From assembly GCA_009741485.1 (NCBI GenBank), contig CM019219.1, positions 31,963,280 through 32,027,279 of the forward strand: a stretch of 64,000 nucleotides of DNA. The letters are read 5' to 3'. This stretch comes from Malurus cyaneus samueli. Its lineage: Eukaryota; Chordata; Aves; Passeriformes; Maluridae. Position numbers and translations under genes: made by a program. Within the stretch, counting starts at the first letter, position 1; every line of letters begins with the position of its first letter. Below the pieces are notes generated by a model. That model did not search any database. It was not told the origin of the DNA and saw only the letters and a program-made list of their open reading frames with translations. Positions 59,331 through 64,000 of this stretch are shown here, piece after piece.

Positions 59331-62300
59331 GCGGCTTGGGCGACAGAAGGAGACTTTGGAAAATGAGAGTTTCTCACAACCATCCCGGAGTTGCATCATC
59401 CGGCCTGTCAGCCCCTACCAGGGAGCACTGGAAAGTTGTTCGCACCCTTTCCCCTCCTGTCCCGGGGCCGCCGGGGCACGCTGGCCCTCGGCCGGCTCCA
59501 GGCACCCGGGAGCCAGCGGCATTTCTGCCGGAGCTGGGACTCCGACACCCTCATGGCCCCAGACATGGGGGCCTGGCCGGCATGGGGGGACATTGGGGAG
59601 AAAAGGCCAGGCCAGCAGAGTCCCCCCCATCAGTGCCTGTTTCAGCAGCTGCTCCCGGCCACACTGGGGGGAGCTGCCCACGCCCCACTGCCTTTGCACT
59701 GAGCCTGGCTTTGGCGCCCGGAGGAGAGTGTCTCCTTTTCTGCAGTCAACGATTTAGAGCACCACACCATGACAGGCACTGAACTCTGAAATTTTCCAAC
59801 ATCTGCCATGTTGCTTCAACACACGACTCTTTTCATACCCTTGGTCTCCCCTGTGCTGACCCGAGCACAGGTCACTGCTCCCCAGGGCGAACATCTCTTG
59901 CCACCAGTCCCTCCTGGATCTCTGGAGTCCTACAGACGCCTCTCTCGGGCTCAAAGGGGAGACGAGCCGCGCTCAGAGAGAGCGGTATCCCTGCTTTTGG
60001 GCTGGGTTTGGCGGAGGAGCTTCCGGGCGAGCGTGGAGCAGTGAGGAGGAGTGCGGGGCGGTGGGAGGGACCGCGGGCTCTGCGCCCCAAAGAAAGGGCT
60101 CATTGAAGCAAGGACCGGCATTTGCGGTTCCCAGTGTGGCCGGGGGCCGCCGGCACGCACAGCAGCCGGCATTGTGCCGCCGGCGCCGAGCGAACGGGGC
60201 CGGCCCGTCCTCCCACCCGTCTTGGTGGTCTGTTCACAGCCCCTCTCTGTGCCCAGCAGCTCGGCGCGTTCAATAGTTCACCTTTGCAGCAGGTGGTGCT
60301 GCAAACCCCACCCCAGCCGTGTCTGTAGTATCCAGCAAGTGGTTTCAAGGTTGGAGGTGTTTTAGCGGGCTCATGGTCCAGATCCAGCTCCTGAGGCTGG
60401 TCCCTGCCTGGCAGATGCACGAGTTTTACCCCCATGCCCAGCACCAGTGTCTCTAAATTCCATCACCTTCACCAGAGGTGGGAGCAGCAACTCTCCTCTC
60501 TGCTGAGTCAGGAGCAAACACTTCTCTTTGAACACCACCGAGGGGAGGGAGAGAAAAGACTGGTCTGTCCTGGCCATAAAGCCTGTACTGGTCCTGTCAC
60601 CAGCATTATTGGGCCCTCACCATCCTCTACACCCCTTCTGGGCAGTGTTTTTTGGGACACGAGGAACAAGGACAGCTGATCTGGGTCATCACAGAGCTCA
60701 AGGTGGGACAGTAAAGAGTGGACAGGAGCAAACCTTGTGCACCTGGAGTTTGAGAGCTCGTGTGATGAAAACAAAGTTGTTTCAGTGGTGCCTGTTTGTA
60801 CCAACACTCACTCCTGCTGCTGCTCCTGAGTGCTCCTGACTTTCCATTCCCAACTTTCTCCTCCAATGGGCAGTTTCCAGGCTTCAATTTGGTGAGGCTT
60901 GTGACTATTCTTGGCAACTTTATAAACATCATAGGAGGTGACTTTTTTTTCCCCTCTTTTTTTTTAGCTTAACTAGACATGTTTTTAACCATAAAATACC
61001 TGCCTGGACAGGCTCCTTAGCTGTGCTGCAGGGCAAACCAAAGCAGTGCTGTGCTCGTGCCATGCCTTGGAGGAGAGCCAGGGCCAGGATAAAAATTGCT
61101 GGGAGATGAAAGCAAAGTGGGAAGCTCTGGTGGCACGTTTCCCAAGGCCAGCCAAGGAGGAAGTTGGGAGCGGAAATAGTTGAAAGAGTAAATACAGAGG
61201 GGTTTTTTTCCCCCCCCCAAGTTGCAGACAAAGAACAGCATGGAGAGAAGATAAGCCCGTGCTCCTTATCTCTTTGTTGCTCTGCCCCTGTGTTTTGCTG
61301 CTAGGAGTGTCTGCTGGAAATCTGATGAAGCAAAGGATGGTGGAGGGAATTGCTCAGAGCAGCAGCACCAGGGGTATCAAGCTCAGCTGCAGTCACTGTG
61401 GGCTCACACTGCATGGGAGTGGGTGGGAGCTCAATGGACTGAAGGATCTCAGGCAGGGAGGGAACTCTTGCACGTAGGTGCTTCTTTGCCTGTCTGTGTC
61501 CGGAGCTCTGTTGAGTCACCAGAGGAAAATGTGACTTCATCCAGTCTCACCTCCAGCTGGCTGCCCCTGGCAACCCCAGGCGTCTTTCTTTCCTGGATCC
61601 CACCTGGTAGGGGTTCAGAGCAGCCAAAATTGGGGAATGAGAGCCCCAAGGCTTCGTGTAAATCTGTCACTTTCTCAAAACCGAACTGAAAACCCCTGCT
61701 CTGCTCTTCCAGTCAGGCAGTCCTGTGGAATGCCCTGCAGAAGGGTGGCAAGAGCATCCCTTCCCTCCTTCCCCTCACGGGGCCTCTGCTCTTCTCACCC
61801 CACCTGCACCACCAGTGGGAACATCCATCCCATGAACGGACTTGCTCCAGCAGACTGCAATGATTTGGAGTCTCTTTTACTGTCCAAGTTCTTCCTTCTT
61901 GCTCTGGCAGGTTAAGTTAACCTTCTGGTAGTGGCAGATCCTGCCTGGGCAGCTCTGCATGGGAAAAAAAAAATCCCCACACCCAAAAAGGTTCCTTTTC
62001 TGGCTTTGAGTCATCTGGGAAATCCACAAATCCTGTTATCATCCCCACAGTGAGAATTGTAGCCATCCTTTCTGCATTGAAAAGCACTTCCAGTCTGAGG
62101 AATAGGAAAAGGCAGGGAGCAGCATCTGAGCTGTGGGTGCTGCCATCCGGGGCATCTCAGTTTAGCATTCCTGGAAATGATTCCGCTTTGCTTTGGGACG
62201 GGAGAGCAAGAGGAGAGCGCTGGCCGGTCCCCAGGGATGACTCTTGTCCACCTCTCTGCCCACAGAGGTGCATTCCCCAGGAGCACACGCCAGCGAGGCA

Positions 62301-62470
62301 CCCTGGGGCGGCAGCAGCATCCCGAAGATTCTCTCCCCATCCCTCCCATCCCAGCAGAGCCCCGGAGGGGAACGTGCAGGGACACAGAGCCCCTCTGTTC
62401 CCACTCACAAAGGGGAGCTTGTGGCTTGTGTGCTGCCCTGGCCGGGCTGCTCTTCGTGAGCCCCAGCTTT
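59331..62470. other. No gene recognised; secondary GC-rich patch
   Basis: A second CpG-rich stretch lies at about 59985-60220. Otherwise there is no supported gene or element. If the CpG island starts a plus-strand gene, this is its first intron. Confidence 0.45.
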
Positions 62471-63090
62471 AGGAGGAAGAGCTTTAGGATGCCAAGCGGC
62501 CCCAGGCAGCCTCGCCGGGTCACCCGCGTGTCCCCAGCCCCACGGATCAGCCCTGGCGGGGCCCCCGCTCCTTTCGCCCGTGCCCCGCGGGTCCCAAGCG
62601 GGACGATTGCAGCTGGCTGGTTATTTAATGAATTACGCCTGCCCCCGGCTTGTGAACGAGGGTTTTGCCAGCGCTGCTGGACATGTTTCTCTGTGTCATC
62701 CCTGTGAATAATTCCCGGTCTGTGGCTCATTTGTGGTCGGCTGGGGGCATTAGAGGAGGAAAAGCCCGGGCTGGCTTTACCAGGGATTTGTCCGAGGAAG
62801 CGATTCCCTGTGCGTGCGGGCAGCAAGGGGACTGTCCCCAGCCCCAGGCGAGGGCAGGGACACGGATCACCCCGCCTTGGGCTGCCGCGACTCCGCCGGG
62901 CGCTGAAACGCGGCCGCGCACCGAGGGCTTTGCGGATTTGATTTCCTTCGGTTGCTCAAATACTCCGACAAGTCCTGTCATCGAGGGGGCACGACGGAGG
63001 AGGGGGAATCTGGCGGGTGGCTGGCGAAAGGCACCTGTCCGGCTGCCAGGCTGTCCCCGAGGAGCGGCGAGATGACAAACTGAATTAACA
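62471..63090. promoter_or_regulatory. CpG-rich stretch
   Basis: CpG density is again high, notably 62880-62930 (GCCGCGACTCCGCCGGGCGC). It could be an alternative promoter or a regulatory island. No exon was recognised. Confidence 0.35.
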
Positions 63091-63099
63091 GGGCTGTTA

Positions 63100-63136
63100 A
63101 ACACACACAACACGCACACACACACACGTGTGTGCC
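63100..63136. repeat. CA/GT dinucleotide tract
   Basis: Interrupted CA repeats running into GTGTGTG, alternating purine-pyrimidine over about 35 bp. No gene is adjacent. Confidence 0.85.
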
Positions 63137-64000
63137 GGGGATATCGGTGCCGCTTGCTGAAGAGGAGAGCTGGGGGACCACTGTGGGAGAACTCTGGGGC
63201 TGCCAGGGCTCTCCAGAGTCCCTGCATCCTACTGAATCCTGAGTTTCCTGGGTGCGTGGGTGTGAATGTCTCTTTTTAGAAGGTTTTGCTGGGAAGAGGT
63301 GGCTGGAAGCCAAGCCTTGGGAGATGAGTGATTTGCTCAAGCTGGGAAATTCCTGCTCCTAACACAGAGAGGACTGAGAACCTGACAGGCTGGGGTGCTG
63401 CCCTGGCCACAGGACACATCCCACCCCTCCTGCCCATGTTCCCTCCTTCCCAGCGGGAGGGGCATACAATGAGCAACGCTAAAAAATGCACATTTTGGCC
63501 GAGCGCGACGTGGAAGAGGTTGGGACGTGACGCAATTCCTGGCGAGGTTCTCCACGCTCTGCCAACGGCTGCAGATACTGAGGCTTGGCCAGGGCATCTC
63601 CCCTCCAGCAAACCCCAGGGTCCCCCAAAAGACGAGGCTCTGCCTGGCTCCCCTCCTTCACCCCAAAAGCAGGAGTGGGACAGGCTGCTGGGCTGCTGCG
63701 GAGCCAAGCCAAAGCGGAATAGATTTTCCCTGAGTCACCGAAAGTCTGGCCAAGAAAGCAGGACGAGCAAACGGCATCACCCACATGGCCAGCCAGGCAC
63801 CAGGCACACGGACCAGTGGGCAGGTAGCAGGTGCCAGCAAGGCCTAGGGGTGTAAATTTGCATGCTGGAGACCAGCCCCAGAGTCTGAAACAGCAGTTTT
63901 GGCCCTCAAAATCTCTATCTGGGACGTCGGTTTGGTGCAACTCAGAGCAGTTTCCACCAACACCCTGATTTCAGCGTGGAAGGAAAGACTGGGGGGCAGG
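63137..64000. other. No gene recognised at the window end
   Basis: Open frames on both strands lack protein family resemblance; no element or RNA gene was identified. Confidence 0.45.

Noticed and set aside
58178..59383. Open frame of 401 codons on the minus strand
   Set aside because: It lies in a CpG island where stops are rare, overlaps a long frame on the other strand, and shows only low-complexity P/R/G-rich sequence.

Overview
The window looks like a bird genome. It contains many short, decayed CR1 LINE 3' ends with the usual CR1 tail, introns are short, and intron-rich vertebrate genes are packed closely together. The gene order CDH23 (+), then prosaposin (-), then a CpG-rich promoter region matches what I know of human chromosome 10q22 (CDH23 - PSAP - CHST3). 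The species cannot be named from the sequence.

Region 1 (339-11521, plus strand) is the 3' part of CDH23. Twenty-five coding exons with GT-AG boundaries and consistent phases encode about 1,384 residues: the last nine or so extracellular cadherin repeats, the membrane-adjacent domain, one transmembrane helix and the cytoplasmic tail ending in the PDZ-binding motif ITEL. The start of the gene lies outside the window.

Region 2 (about 12490-20100, minus strand) is a complete, intact prosaposin-like gene that I did not expect from the mammalian gene order. I assembled 14 coding exons giving 519 residues: signal peptide, N-terminal SapA domain, four six-cysteine saposin domains and C-terminal SapA domain. 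Region 3 (about 20690-43360, minus strand) is PSAP itself, also 14 main coding exons, 520 residues. The two genes are head-to-tail with the same intron phases throughout, so they are a DNA-level tandem duplication and not a retrocopy. A 9-bp microexon, corresponding to the alternatively spliced three-residue exon known in mammalian PSAP, can be seen in PSAP and, diverged, at the matching place in the paralogue. In both it follows a tandem NAGNAG acceptor.

Region 4 (about 43400-58400) has no gene I can support. It holds the PSAP promoter (TATA box, GC box, NRF1-like and YY1-like motifs), CR1 fragments, a degenerate tandem array of a roughly 40-45 bp unit, and a compound GATG/GAAG microsatellite. 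Region 5 (58400-64000) holds a CpG island and further GC-rich patches, likely the promoter region of the next gene (CHST3 by synteny), but no coding exon could be recognised.

Functionally, the two prosaposin genes would each give a lysosomal precursor cleaved into four lipid-binding saposins. The paralogue has lost the N-glycosylation sequon of its saposin B, is much richer in GC and has compact introns, which suggests a separately evolving copy. CDH23 is a hair-cell tip-link and adhesion protein with no obvious functional connection to them.
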